A stretch of 64,000 nt of DNA from Fabrea salina (taxonomy: Eukaryota > Ciliophora > Heterotrichea > Heterotrichida > Fabreidae): the NCBI GenBank assembly GCA_022984795.1, contig JALIHJ010000017.1, forward strand, positions 124,001-188,000, written 5' to 3'. Every line of letters begins with the position of its first letter. The stretch's first letter is position 1. Below, one piece after another: positions 1 through 7,023 of this stretch. Position numbers and translations under genes: made by a program. The notes under the pieces are model-generated. The model was not told the origin of the DNA. It searched no databases and saw only the letters and a program-made list of their open reading frames with translations.

Positions 1-159
1 AACTGGATTCTTGAAAACACTTCAGTTCCCCTACGGCTGCACCAAGCACTGTTCACGTCTGCCCCTTCTGTTAAGTCTATGAACAAACAAGCTAGGAAGA
101 ACCTCCAGTCCACCATTGATAACCACTATAGGGACTTAGTGAGTCAACTGACTAATTAA
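1..159 (+). CDS. C-terminal end of an unidentified protein (partial)
   Basis: An open frame enters from the left edge and ends at a TAA at 157-159, giving the last 52 residues of a protein. The tail is hydrophilic and helical-looking, with a basic stretch (KQARKN) and the ending SQLTN. It stops 17 bases before the convergent stop codon of the HP1-like gene, the spacing usual in this window, which supports it as a real gene end. No domain can be recognised from so short a piece, and the opposite strand is also open here, so the call rests on position and composition. Confidence 0.5.
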   Translation, partial: NWILENTSVPLRLHQALFTSAPSVKSMNKQARKNLQSTIDNHYRDLVSQLTN

Positions 160-176
160 CTTTGTTTTATATTCAC

Positions 177-701
177 TTAGTCTAGTAACTCAGGAGCTAT
201 GTTTACCAATTCCTTCTCTGGAATTGACTTTGCCAAAGGAACTTCTCTGCTTGAATTGTGGAACAAAACTAAGTAGGTCAGGTCTCCGTTAATCACTTGG
301 TGACCTAGTATCTTAACAGGGGTGTCTTTCTGCAAGTCTGCTTGTCTTACTTTTAATTTCGAAAAAAGTTTGGAGTTCTTGTGTGGGGGGTTTTGGTTGT
401 AAACTTGAGTTCTAGCTTCTAGCATTTTTGTTTCTAAAGTTCTAGCTAGTGTTTCTCTGCACTGTTCTTCGAGCTGGGTGTTGAAGTTTTCTACTAAGTT
501 TTTATCAAGTTCTTCCTCAAAAATCCACTTGTGTTTGGTGCTGCTTTCTGTGGAGACAAGGTACCTGACTCTTCCTTTAAGGTACCCGCGTGAATAGACT
601 CCTGTGATTTCAGGTGCTTCGTCGGAACTTTGGGAGTCTTCACTAGACACCTCTATTGTGTCTACTTCGCCTTCAGTAACCTTCTTACGCCCTTTTGGCA
701 T
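177..701 (-). CDS. HP1-like chromodomain / chromo-shadow protein
   Basis: Small (174 aa) nuclear protein with the two-domain layout of heterochromatin protein 1. After an acidic N-terminus with a basic start (MPKGRKK), residues about 33-80 read as a chromodomain (RGYLKGRVRYLV, then KWIFEEELDKNLVENF). Residues about 127-174 read as a chromo-shadow domain (KILGHQVINGDLTYLVLF, then EVPLAK). HP1 proteins bind methylated H3K9 through an aromatic cage and dimerise through the shadow domain. Here the usual K-W-x-G-Y segment after the YLV strand is replaced by a serine/threonine stretch two residues shorter, so the cage looks incomplete. The shadow domain ends at PELLD, before most of its last helix. 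Divergent from the bZIP gene. The family call is fairly firm; histone binding is uncertain. Confidence 0.75.
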   Translation of the reverse strand: MPKGRKKVTEGEVDTIEVSSEDSQSSDEAPEITGVYSRGYLKGRVRYLVSTESSTKHKWIFEEELDKNLVENFNTQLEEQCRETLARTLETKMLEARTQVYNQNPPHKNSKLFSKLKVRQADLQKDTPVKILGHQVINGDLTYLVLFHNSSREVPLAKSIPEKELVNIAPELLD

Positions 702-890
702 TTTTAAGCTTTCCCATTAAGTTCTGGATTAACAGTAAGTTACAAAATGTTATTTATAGTTTGAGTAACTTCATTAGTGACTGCTTGGCTAAGTAGTAAA
801 CTACAAAACTTAGGCTAAGGAAGAGTTGAGCACAGGTAGTTAGTTGGAGGCTACTTAAAATGTTTCAGTATCACCAACAAAGTCACTACC
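702..890. promoter_or_regulatory. Shared upstream region of the HP1-like and bZIP genes
   Basis: This AT-rich stretch lies between two divergent start codons and is the longest intergenic space in the window. It holds an imperfect direct repeat, AGTAAGTTACAAAA near 735 and AGTAAACTACAAAA near 795. It also has two AP-1-like half sites, TGAGTAA near 764 and AGTGACT near 776, of the kind bZIP dimers bind. No clear TATA box was seen. The right edge depends on which bZIP start is used (860 or 891). Regulation of the bZIP gene by its own product is only a guess. Confidence 0.3.
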
Positions 891-1763
891 ATGTTTATAA
901 GCAGTTCCCTAAAGCTGGAGATAACAGTAAATTTAATGAACCCATCATGGAAGCTTGAATGCGACATAGGCAGTGAACTACTGGAAGAAGACTTGCTTTC
1001 ATCATACTTGAACTCCCACGAACCACTGTAAGTTCTACTCAGTGACTTAGAAATTCCGAAACAAGACGAAGACACCAAACGTTGCAAAAGACTAGCTAAA
1101 AACAGAGTCTCAGCAAGAAACACCCGCAAAAAGAAAAAAGCTCATTTAGAAACCCTTGAAAACAGAGTAAAGGTGCTCACTGAAGAAATAGAAGCACTTC
1201 GCCAAGAAGTAGCTGAAGAAAGCACCTTTCCTCAGCACTTTTCAGAGCAGTACAAAACTGATAAACAAGTCTTATTTGACGCTTTAAAAGACAACTTGGA
1301 TAATGGAAACACAGTTGAAGAAATTCTAGAAACACTCAAAGTCAGAATGGGAGCAAACGGAGTAGAAAGACAAGGGTACATTGAGTACTTACTAAACCAG
1401 ATTTCAGACCTAGCACTTCCATCGCACATCAGGAGCTTAATAAACGACTTTTCGAACCAAAAAAGCAACAACTCGCTCTTCTGTGAACAGTTACTAGAAA
1501 ACAACGAACTTACTCCAGAACAAAAAGCTGCTTTCGACAAACAGTGTTTTGACTTCCAACAAAAAAAGAAACAGTACGAAAAGTTAATGCTGAAGATGAA
1601 AAGAATCAGAAAGTGCTTGTTGAGACGGACAGGCCACTTGCAAAACGTCATAGACTACGTCTCCACACTGATTCCCCCTCAACAAGTAGCAGCTTTACTA
1701 CTGAGGCTCAACAACTCTTCTGAAGAAATAAAACCCTGGCAAAGCTTTAAACAAGAGTTTTAA
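891..1763 (+). CDS. bZIP transcription factor
   Basis: Predicted nuclear DNA-binding protein of about 285 aa after removal of one 15-base intron at 1028-1042, which otherwise puts a TAA in frame. An acidic N-terminus (SELLEEDLLSSYL) is followed by a basic region with the N-x7-R signature (NRVSARNTR) and KKKK. A leucine zipper follows (heptad positions in LETLENRVKVLTEEIEALR). The C-terminal 150 residues are helical, with a pattern recalling stretches found downstream of some plant and protist bZIPs (LTPEQ, then IPPQQVAALLLRL). ATG 891 is the first ATG in frame after a stop at 837. However, ATG 860, in a good AAAATG context, opens a glutamine- and histidine-rich peptide in another frame, so the true N-terminus is unsettled. 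Dimer partner and targets are unknown. Confidence 0.85.
1028..1042 (+). other. 15-base intron in the bZIP gene
   Basis: The sequence GTAAGTTCTACTCAG splits a CTT leucine codon (CT|T). Left in place it would read TAA directly after CTG. Removing it joins the acidic N-terminal exon to the basic region without changing frame, because 15 is a multiple of three. Confidence 0.85.
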
Positions 1764-1773
1764 TGTATTAATT

Positions 1774-2130
1774 ATGGACTTCTTAGACGAAGTACTCACC
1801 TTTGACGAAAAGGCTTTTCAAGAAGGCTACAAAAGAGGAAGGCAAATCGCCCAAGAAGTCATCAGCAAAGAAAGCTTCGACGAAGGCTTCAAAAACGGAA
1901 AAAACATTGCTAAAGAAGTCAGTATGATCAAAAGCTTCTCTAGCAACCTCCAAAGCACCAACCAAAGAGTCCAAAAAGTCCAGCAAGAAATAGCCCAACT
2001 AGAAGTTAACTCCCAACAGTCTCCTGAAGCCATTAAAGAAGCAGTGTACAAGCTGCGTTCTCTTTACAAGCACTTAGTTTCTTTGCTCAAAGTCCACACA
2101 ACCATAGTCACTGACCCTGAGCTATATTAA
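1774..2130 (+). CDS. LTO1/Yae1-like protein (Fe-S adaptor family)
   Basis: A 118-aa protein starting 10 bases after the bZIP stop. The N-terminal half repeats a glycine-spaced pattern (F-x2-GYKRGRQIAQEV, then FDEGFKNGKNIAKEV), as in the Yae1_N domain of LTO1 (ORAOV1) and YAE1. The C-terminal half is helical with KLRSLYKHLVSLL, matching the place of the conserved C-terminal helix of LTO1. In yeast and humans LTO1 and YAE1 act as an adaptor that brings the ribosome-recycling ATPase ABCE1/Rli1 to the cytosolic iron-sulfur assembly machinery. LTO1 proteins usually end in a tryptophan needed for docking, but this one ends in ELY, so either the recognition differs or this is another Yae1-domain protein. 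Same strand as its neighbours, but no evidence of co-transcription. Confidence 0.6.
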   Translation: MDFLDEVLTFDEKAFQEGYKRGRQIAQEVISKESFDEGFKNGKNIAKEVSMIKSFSSNLQSTNQRVQKVQQEIAQLEVNSQQSPEAIKEAVYKLRSLYKHLVSLLKVHTTIVTDPELY

Positions 2131-2177
2131 CTCTTAAACGTTAAATGCTAAGCCTAAATTTTAAACGATAAAAAGAA

Positions 2178-3362
2178 ATGTTAAGTTTGAATATACAAGA
2201 ATCCGAAACGGAACCCAACAAAGAAAACTGCTCAAAACCAGAACCCAAAAACCAATCCTTACACCCCTTAACACTCCAAACACTCATATCTCCCAGAGGA
2301 ATAGCCCCCCAAACCACAAGAAACTGCCAAACCAACCCAAGCACAACCCACGAAAAGAATTACAAACCCTTAACTGTGCGTAACACTCCAAAGCAGTTTT
2401 TCGAACACGGAGGAAAACACGAACCCACCAAGTGTTCCGTCAAAGAAAACGGAATAGTTAAAGCTTACGCAGCCTGCACGAACCAAGGCTTAGTGAGGAA
2501 CTTCAATGAAGACAGAGTCAGTATTGTGCTCAACATCTCCAAACCTGCTTCTTTCAAAGACAGGAACTGGCCCAAGTGCTCCTTTTTCGGAGTTTACGAC
2601 GGGCACGGAGGCTCAGCTTGTGCTGACTACTTGCGAGACAACCTCCACAAACACGTGATACACAGCATGTACTTCCCAGGCAACCCCAAAGAAGCCCTTA
2701 AAGAAGGCTTCCAAGCTGCAGAACGTGCTTTTTTAGAAAAAGCCCAAAAAACCGGAGAAAAGTCTGGAAGTTGCGCAATAGTGCTTCTGGTTATAGGGAA
2801 ATACTGTTACGTCGCCAACGTAGGGGATTCCCGCGCTATCATGAGTGCTGACAATGGCAGCAAAGTTTACTTACTTTCAAAGGACCACAAACCTTCAGAC
2901 ACCCAAGAACGCACAAGGATCGAGCAGAACGGAGGCCGAGTATACCAAAGCGTAGCTACTAGTCAAAACAACAAGCAAGTCCTTGGACCCCAAAGAGTGC
3001 TTCCTGGCCGGCTGTCTGTAAGTCGGACTTTTGGAGACATAGAAGCCAAGAACCCATCTTCTGGAGGCAACCCCAAAGTCCTTGTGTGCGAGCCAGAAAT
3101 CAAGGCTTTTAAGTTGTCTTCAGGCTTCGACTTCGTGGTTATGGCTAGCGACGGGATCTTCGACAAACTCACCAACAGGGAAGTAGTGCAGAGTGCATGG
3201 TCAAGTGCTTTTGACCAGAAAGCTAAAGACCTCCACAGACAGTGCGCTGCTTCAACTGAAAGCATTATGAGGAGTGCTCTGAACAAAAGGACCCTAGACA
3301 ACATCACAGTGGTGATGGTGGCATTCGAGAACTTCCAGCAAAAGCACGGAGAACTGCCTTAA
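2178..3362 (+). CDS. PP2C-type serine/threonine phosphatase (PPM family)
   Basis: Metal-dependent protein phosphatase of 394 aa. About 85 polar N-terminal residues precede a full PPM domain: RNFNEDR (motif 1), YDGHGG with its metal-binding aspartate, GSCAIVLLV, NVGDSRAI, LSKDHKPS, GRLSVSRTFGD, VMASDGIFD and DNITVVMV at the end. The aspartates of the two-metal centre (DGHGG, ASDG, DNIT) are all present, so it should be active. Length and layout fit ciliate and plant PP2Cs with regulatory N-terminal tails. It ends 15 bases before the convergent Rab stop codon. Substrate unknown. Confidence 0.93.
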   Translation: MLSLNIQESETEPNKENCSKPEPKNQSLHPLTLQTLISPRGIAPQTTRNCQTNPSTTHEKNYKPLTVRNTPKQFFEHGGKHEPTKCSVKENGIVKAYAACTNQGLVRNFNEDRVSIVLNISKPASFKDRNWPKCSFFGVYDGHGGSACADYLRDNLHKHVIHSMYFPGNPKEALKEGFQAAERAFLEKAQKTGEKSGSCAIVLLVIGKYCYVANVGDSRAIMSADNGSKVYLLSKDHKPSDTQERTRIEQNGGRVYQSVATSQNNKQVLGPQRVLPGRLSVSRTFGDIEAKNPSSGGNPKVLVCEPEIKAFKLSSGFDFVVMASDGIFDKLTNREVVQSAWSSAFDQKAKDLHRQCAASTESIMRSALNKRTLDNITVVMVAFENFQQKHGELP

Positions 3363-3377
3363 GTCTAATTTATTGTA

Positions 3378-3971
3378 TTAACAGCACTTTTTCTTTTGGG
3401 AAGCAAAAGAAGTGTCTAAGTTAATTCCTGATTCGTTTATGTGTTTGTAAACTTCCTTGTCCTTGATTTCTCTGGCTAAGTGTTCAAACACTTTTTCTAC
3501 GTTTTCGCCTGTTTTAGCACTGGTTTCGAAGAACCCAATCTCCATGTCTCTGGCTAGTTTCAAGCCTTCTTCTTTAGAAACTTCTTTGTTTTCACAGTCG
3601 TTTTTGTTACTAATTAGCACCTTTACAGTGTGGGGGTTCGTGCAGTGCTCAAACTGGGCTGCCCAGTTAGTAACGTTAGCAAAGCTTTCCCGACTTGTGC
3701 AGTCGTAAGCCAGAACTATCCCCATTGCTCCTCGGAAGTAAGTCTTCGTGATGGTTTTGAACCTTTCTTGTCCAGCTGAGTCCCAAATTTGCAACTTGAT
3801 TTTCTGGTCGTCGAGTTCTATTATCTTGACTTTGAAGTCAATCCCAATTGTGGCCAAGTGGAACTCTGAAAACTCGTTTTCGACGTACCTCATCAGCAAG
3901 CAGGACTTGCCTACTCCTGAGTCGCCTATAATCAACAACTTAAACACGTAGTCGTAATTAGGACTTTCCAT
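3378..3971 (-). CDS. Rab family small GTPase (Rab1/Rab8-like)
   Basis: Membrane-traffic GTPase of 197 aa. It shows the P-loop GDSGVGKS, switch I ending in ATIGIDFK, WDSAGQERF with the catalytic glutamine, NKND for base recognition and ETSAK. The tail KKKCC is a double-cysteine geranylgeranylation signal. The start chosen is the ATG at 3971, which gives MESPNYDYVFKLL; the frame stays open further upstream only because it runs over the opposite strand of CCT6. Just 37 bases separate this start from the CCT6 ATG. The effector-region sequence fits the Rab1/8/35 group, but the subfamily cannot be fixed by eye. Confidence 0.92.
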   Translation of the reverse strand: MESPNYDYVFKLLIIGDSGVGKSCLLMRYVENEFSEFHLATIGIDFKVKIIELDDQKIKLQIWDSAGQERFKTITKTYFRGAMGIVLAYDCTSRESFANVTNWAAQFEHCTNPHTVKVLISNKNDCENKEVSKEEGLKLARDMEIGFFETSAKTGENVEKVFEHLAREIKDKEVYKHINESGINLDTSFASQKKKCC

Positions 3972-4008
3972 TATTTGTTTCAGAGAGTCGAGGACCCACA
4001 GATTATAA
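3972..4008. promoter_or_regulatory. 37-base divergent spacer between Rab and CCT6
   Basis: The whole space between two start codons facing opposite ways is 37 bases. It ends in GATTATAA directly before the CCT6 ATG. Any promoter elements for both genes must lie here or inside the coding sequences. Confidence 0.35.
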
Positions 4009-5604
4009 ATGGCATCACTCCAGTACCTGAACCAAAAGGCTGAACTAGTTAGGAAAGCACAAGCTCTTTCGTTCAACATTGCAGCTTCCAAAGGACTACA
4101 GGAAGTCCTCAAAACCAACCTTGGTCCCAAAGGAACCCTTAAAATGCTCGTAGGCGGCGCGGGACAAATCAAGCTCACCAAGGACGGAAATGTACTTCTC
4201 AAAGAAATGCAAATCCAGCACCCCACTGCAGCTATGATAGCTCGGGCTTCAACTGCCCAAGACGACATTGTGGGTGACGGAACCACTTCTAATGTGCTTT
4301 TCACTGGAGAGCTTCTGCGTCAAGCCGAAAGGTTCCTGGGCGAAGGAGTCCACCCCCGAGTAATTGTAGACGGGTACGACGAAGGAAGGACCTTAGCTCT
4401 CAAAGTACTTGAAGAGATGAAAATTGACTGGGAAGCAGACCGGGAAATGCTAATTAGTGTAGCCAGAACTAGCCTTTACACCAAGCTCCAGCCTGAACTA
4501 GCTGAAAAACTCACTGAAATAGTAACTGACGCAGTGCTTGCAGTCAGGAAAGAAGACAAACCTGTTGATTTGCACATGGTGGAAATAATGCACATGTCCC
4601 ATAAAATGGCTGCTGAAACCAAGCTAGTGAAAGGACTAGTGCTAGACCACGGAGCTAGACACCCAGACATGCCTGACTACCTCAAGAACTGCTACATCCT
4701 GACATGCAACGTGAACCTTGAATACGAAAAAACCGAAGTGAACTCCCAGTTCTTCTACAGCAATGCTGGCCAAAGAGAAGCACTTCAGAAGTCCGAAAGA
4801 AAACTTGTTGACGAACGAGTGGAACAAATCATCCAACTCAAAAGAAAAGTTTGCGAAGGAACAGACAAGAACTTCGTAGTAGTCAACCAAAAAGGCATCG
4901 ACCCTGTTTCTTTGGACATGCTTGCAAAGGAAAACATCATTGGACTCCGCAGGGCAAAAAGACGTAACATGGAAAGGATCCCTTTGGCGTGCGGAGGAAC
5001 AGCTGTGAACTCCACTGACGACTTGACTGAAGAAGACTTAGGCTGGGCTGAAGAAGTTTACCAACACACTTTAGGAGACGAGAAGTACACCTTCATAGAA
5101 GGAGTTCCTAACACCTTTTCCTGCACTATCTTGATCAAAGGCCAAAACGACCAAACGATTGCCCAAATCAAAGAAGCTACAAGGGACGGCCTCAGAGCAG
5201 TGGCCAACACCATCCACGACAAAGCTTTGATTCCGGGAGCAGGTGCTTTTGAAATAGCAGCTAGTGTAAAACTCAAGGAACACGCCAAGTCAATTTCTTC
5301 GAAGTCAAGGTTAGGAGTTGAAGCCTTTGCAGAGGCTTTGTTGGTGATTCCACGCACCTTAGCTGAGAACTCAGGTTTAGACAGCCAAGAAACCATGCTG
5401 AAGTGCATCCATGAGTACGAAACCAACGGGCAGCCTGTAGGACTTGACTTAACTACTGGGAACCCCACTAGTCCTGCTGTAGAAGGAATCTACGACAACT
5501 TCTGTGTGAAAAGGCACTTTTTGCAACTAGGCCCTGTACTCGCACAGCAGCTTCTACTTGTTGATGAAGTTATGAAAGCCGGTAAACAAATGGGAGGACA
5601 GTAA
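4009..5604 (+). CDS. CCT6: Chaperonin CCT/TRiC subunit zeta
   Basis: Subunit of the cytosolic group II chaperonin that folds tubulin and actin. The 531-aa length is typical for CCT subunits. ATP-binding motifs are intact: NLGPKGT, the nucleotide loop GDGTTS (residues about 90-95), and the late GAGAFEIA and GLDL segments. The opening ([25 protein letters not shown]) and the apical/intermediate sequence [11 protein letters not shown] identify the zeta subunit rather than the other seven. Divergent from a Rab gene and convergent, 8 bases away, with a membrane protein gene. A strongly expressed gene of this type is in keeping with a heavily ciliated cell that needs tubulin folding. Confidence 0.93.
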   Translation: MASLQYLNQKAELVRKAQALSFNIAASKGLQEVLKTNLGPKGTLKMLVGGAGQIKLTKDGNVLLKEMQIQHPTAAMIARASTAQDDIVGDGTTSNVLFTGELLRQAERFLGEGVHPRVIVDGYDEGRTLALKVLEEMKIDWEADREMLISVARTSLYTKLQPELAEKLTEIVTDAVLAVRKEDKPVDLHMVEIMHMSHKMAAETKLVKGLVLDHGARHPDMPDYLKNCYILTCNVNLEYEKTEVNSQFFYSNAGQREALQKSERKLVDERVEQIIQLKRKVCEGTDKNFVVVNQKGIDPVSLDMLAKENIIGLRRAKRRNMERIPLACGGTAVNSTDDLTEEDLGWAEEVYQHTLGDEKYTFIEGVPNTFSCTILIKGQNDQTIAQIKEATRDGLRAVANTIHDKALIPGAGAFEIAASVKLKEHAKSISSKSRLGVEAFAEALLVIPRTLAENSGLDSQETMLKCIHEYETNGQPVGLDLTTGNPTSPAVEGIYDNFCVKRHFLQLGPVLAQQLLLVDEVMKAGKQMGGQ

Positions 5605-5612
5605 TAATTTAT

Positions 5613-6356
5613 TTACACTTCGTAAAATGGAGTTTCTTTAGAGTTCCTGTTGTTCCACACCACTGCAGTTACTAAAATAAGGTTTCCAAACAACACACTC
5701 CAAAAACTGCCAAGTAACTGGCCTCCCCATATTAAGCAATTTGAAACAAATCCTAAAAGAAAGGGTTTGTACATAAACGAACCTCCTGAAGAGTATAAGG
5801 ACACCAAAGAAATACCCATGAGTACATAAGTAACAGGGTGCAGTAAGGCTACTAAGTCCGTGAGAGTAGTTCCGAAACCACTCAGCACTGAAGAAACCAA
5901 AGAAAAACCAGTGGAACTGCAGGTGCCGTTTATAGAGCACACTGAAAGTGTAGGAGATACCAAGTTGAAAAAAGGCATTAAAGCAGGAGGAGGGTTTTCT
6001 ATGCCTTTGCACACAAGGTGCACCACTAGAATCAAGAACAAAGGAACAAACCCTGCAAGGTAGGACTCAAACCCGTAGTCTATAGTTTCTGCAAACAGAA
6101 ACAAAGAGCTCAAAGCCAAACAATGAGTGCTAAGCTGCACTAACTGCTTCAAACCCTCCGAGTAAGAAGGGTCCTGGTGCTTCAAAATGAGTTTGATGCA
6201 GAGAAGCACTTCTGTGCTTAGGTAAGCCATACCTGGCAGAAGCACTACTGCACAGCTTAGTTCTGGAAGGAAACTGAGTTTGGCTAAAGCCAAAGACAAC
6301 TGCAGAATTCCCAAAATGCAGAACCTCCAGGAGTAATAATCTGTACTTCCTTTCAT
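5613..6356 (-). CDS. Polytopic membrane protein, unknown function
   Basis: A 247-aa protein with about six or seven hydrophobic segments, including ILGILQLSLALAKL, ALSSLFLFAE, LAGFVPLFLILVVHLVC, VTYVLMGISLVSLY, LLGFVSNCLIWGG and LFGNLILVTAVVW. No charged catalytic motif, signal sequence or known family signature is apparent. A loop with a few cysteines (SVCSINGTCSSTG) contains an NGT glycosylation site, which suggests it faces the lumen or outside. Divergent from the intron-bearing Rab gene, with 22 bases between the start codons. Confidence 0.65.
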   Translation of the reverse strand: MKGSTDYYSWRFCILGILQLSLALAKLSFLPELSCAVVLLPGMAYLSTEVLLCIKLILKHQDPSYSEGLKQLVQLSTHCLALSSLFLFAETIDYGFESYLAGFVPLFLILVVHLVCKGIENPPPALMPFFNLVSPTLSVCSINGTCSSTGFSLVSSVLSGFGTTLTDLVALLHPVTYVLMGISLVSLYSSGGSFMYKPFLLGFVSNCLIWGGQLLGSFWSVLFGNLILVTAVVWNNRNSKETPFYEV

Positions 6357-6378
6357 TATTGTTGGAATTATAAGTAAA
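6357..6378. promoter_or_regulatory. 22-base divergent spacer between membrane protein and Rab
   Basis: Only 22 bases of AT-rich sequence separate the two opposite start codons. The sequence is TATTGTTGGAATTA followed by TAAGTAAA, with no obvious box. Confidence 0.3.
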
Positions 6379-7011
6379 ATGGTAGATAAAAGAGAATAGT
6401 AAAGTCTAAACAGCGACTACTTGTTTAAAATAGTTCTCATAGGAGACTCTGGAGTAGGCAAGTCTTGTCTACTAATTCGTTTTGCGGATGAAACTTTTGT
6501 TGAAAACTACTTGACAACTATAGGTGTAGATTTCCGATTTCGGACTCTCAAAATAAACAACACCGAAATAAAACTCCAAATAGTAAAAGTTACTCAGTGG
6601 GACACGGCAGGCCAGGAAAGATTTAGAACTATCACTAGTTCTTACTACCGAGGAGCAGATGGAATCCTGGTTGTCTTCGACAAAACCAACAAGCAAAGCT
6701 TCGAGCACATTGATGACTGGATGGAAGAAGTCAACAAGTATGCTCACACCAACTCAGTTAAACTACTCATAGGCAACAAATGTGACATGAAAGAAGCAGT
6801 TGACTCCAAAACAGCTCTGAAAAAGGCCCAAAAACACGGAGTTCCGTACATAGAAACTAGTGCCAAAACTTCTTCAGAAGTAGACCAAGCTTTCCAGAAG
6901 ATCGCAGAAAAGCTGCTAGAAAGACGCTTGGAACAAAGTTCACGCAGCCCAAGCACAGTCAGAATAGACTTGCGTCCTAAACAACAAACTCAAAGCAACT
7001 GCTGTTCTTAA
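6379..7011 (+). CDS. Rab family small GTPase (Rab1-like), two 15-base introns
   Basis: Vesicle-traffic GTPase of 200 aa after splicing. Exon 1 (MVDKREY) joins at 6399-6413 to the rest, giving REYDYLFKIVLIGDSGVGKS, a standard Rab opening. A second intron at 6583-6597 stays open in frame and, if not removed, would insert five residues (VKVTQ) just before WDTAGQERF. Other Rabs have no insertion here, so it is surely spliced. The motifs TTIGVDF, WDTAGQERF, GNKCDM and ETSAK are intact, and the tail NCCS carries prenylatable cysteines. DYLFKIVLIGDSGVGKSCLL and the switch regions are close to Rab1, which acts in ER-to-Golgi traffic, but subfamily is inferred only. Confidence 0.92.
6399..6413 (+). 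other. 15-base intron 1 in the Rab gene
   Basis: GTAAAGTCTAAACAG splits a TAC tyrosine codon (TA|C). Unspliced, the reading frame meets TAG and TAA at once, so the upstream seven-codon exon can be used only if this piece is removed. Confidence 0.85.
6583..6597 (+). other. 15-base in-frame intron 2 in the Rab gene
   Basis: GTAAAAGTTACTCAG lies between an ATA codon and TGG of the WDTAGQ motif. It contains no stop and does not shift the frame, so it shows up only as a five-residue insertion in an invariant place of the Rab fold. Confidence 0.88.
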
Positions 7012-7023
7012 TAATCAGTTAAC

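Noticed and set aside
1232-1651. 139-codon minus-strand frame inside the bZIP gene
   Set aside because: Rich in F, C, S and W without domain pattern, as expected from reading the wrong strand of a K/E-rich protein.
3972-4304. N-terminal extension of the Rab frame
   Set aside because: The added residues lie opposite the CCT6 coding sequence and are not part of any Rab. The normal Rab start is at 3971.
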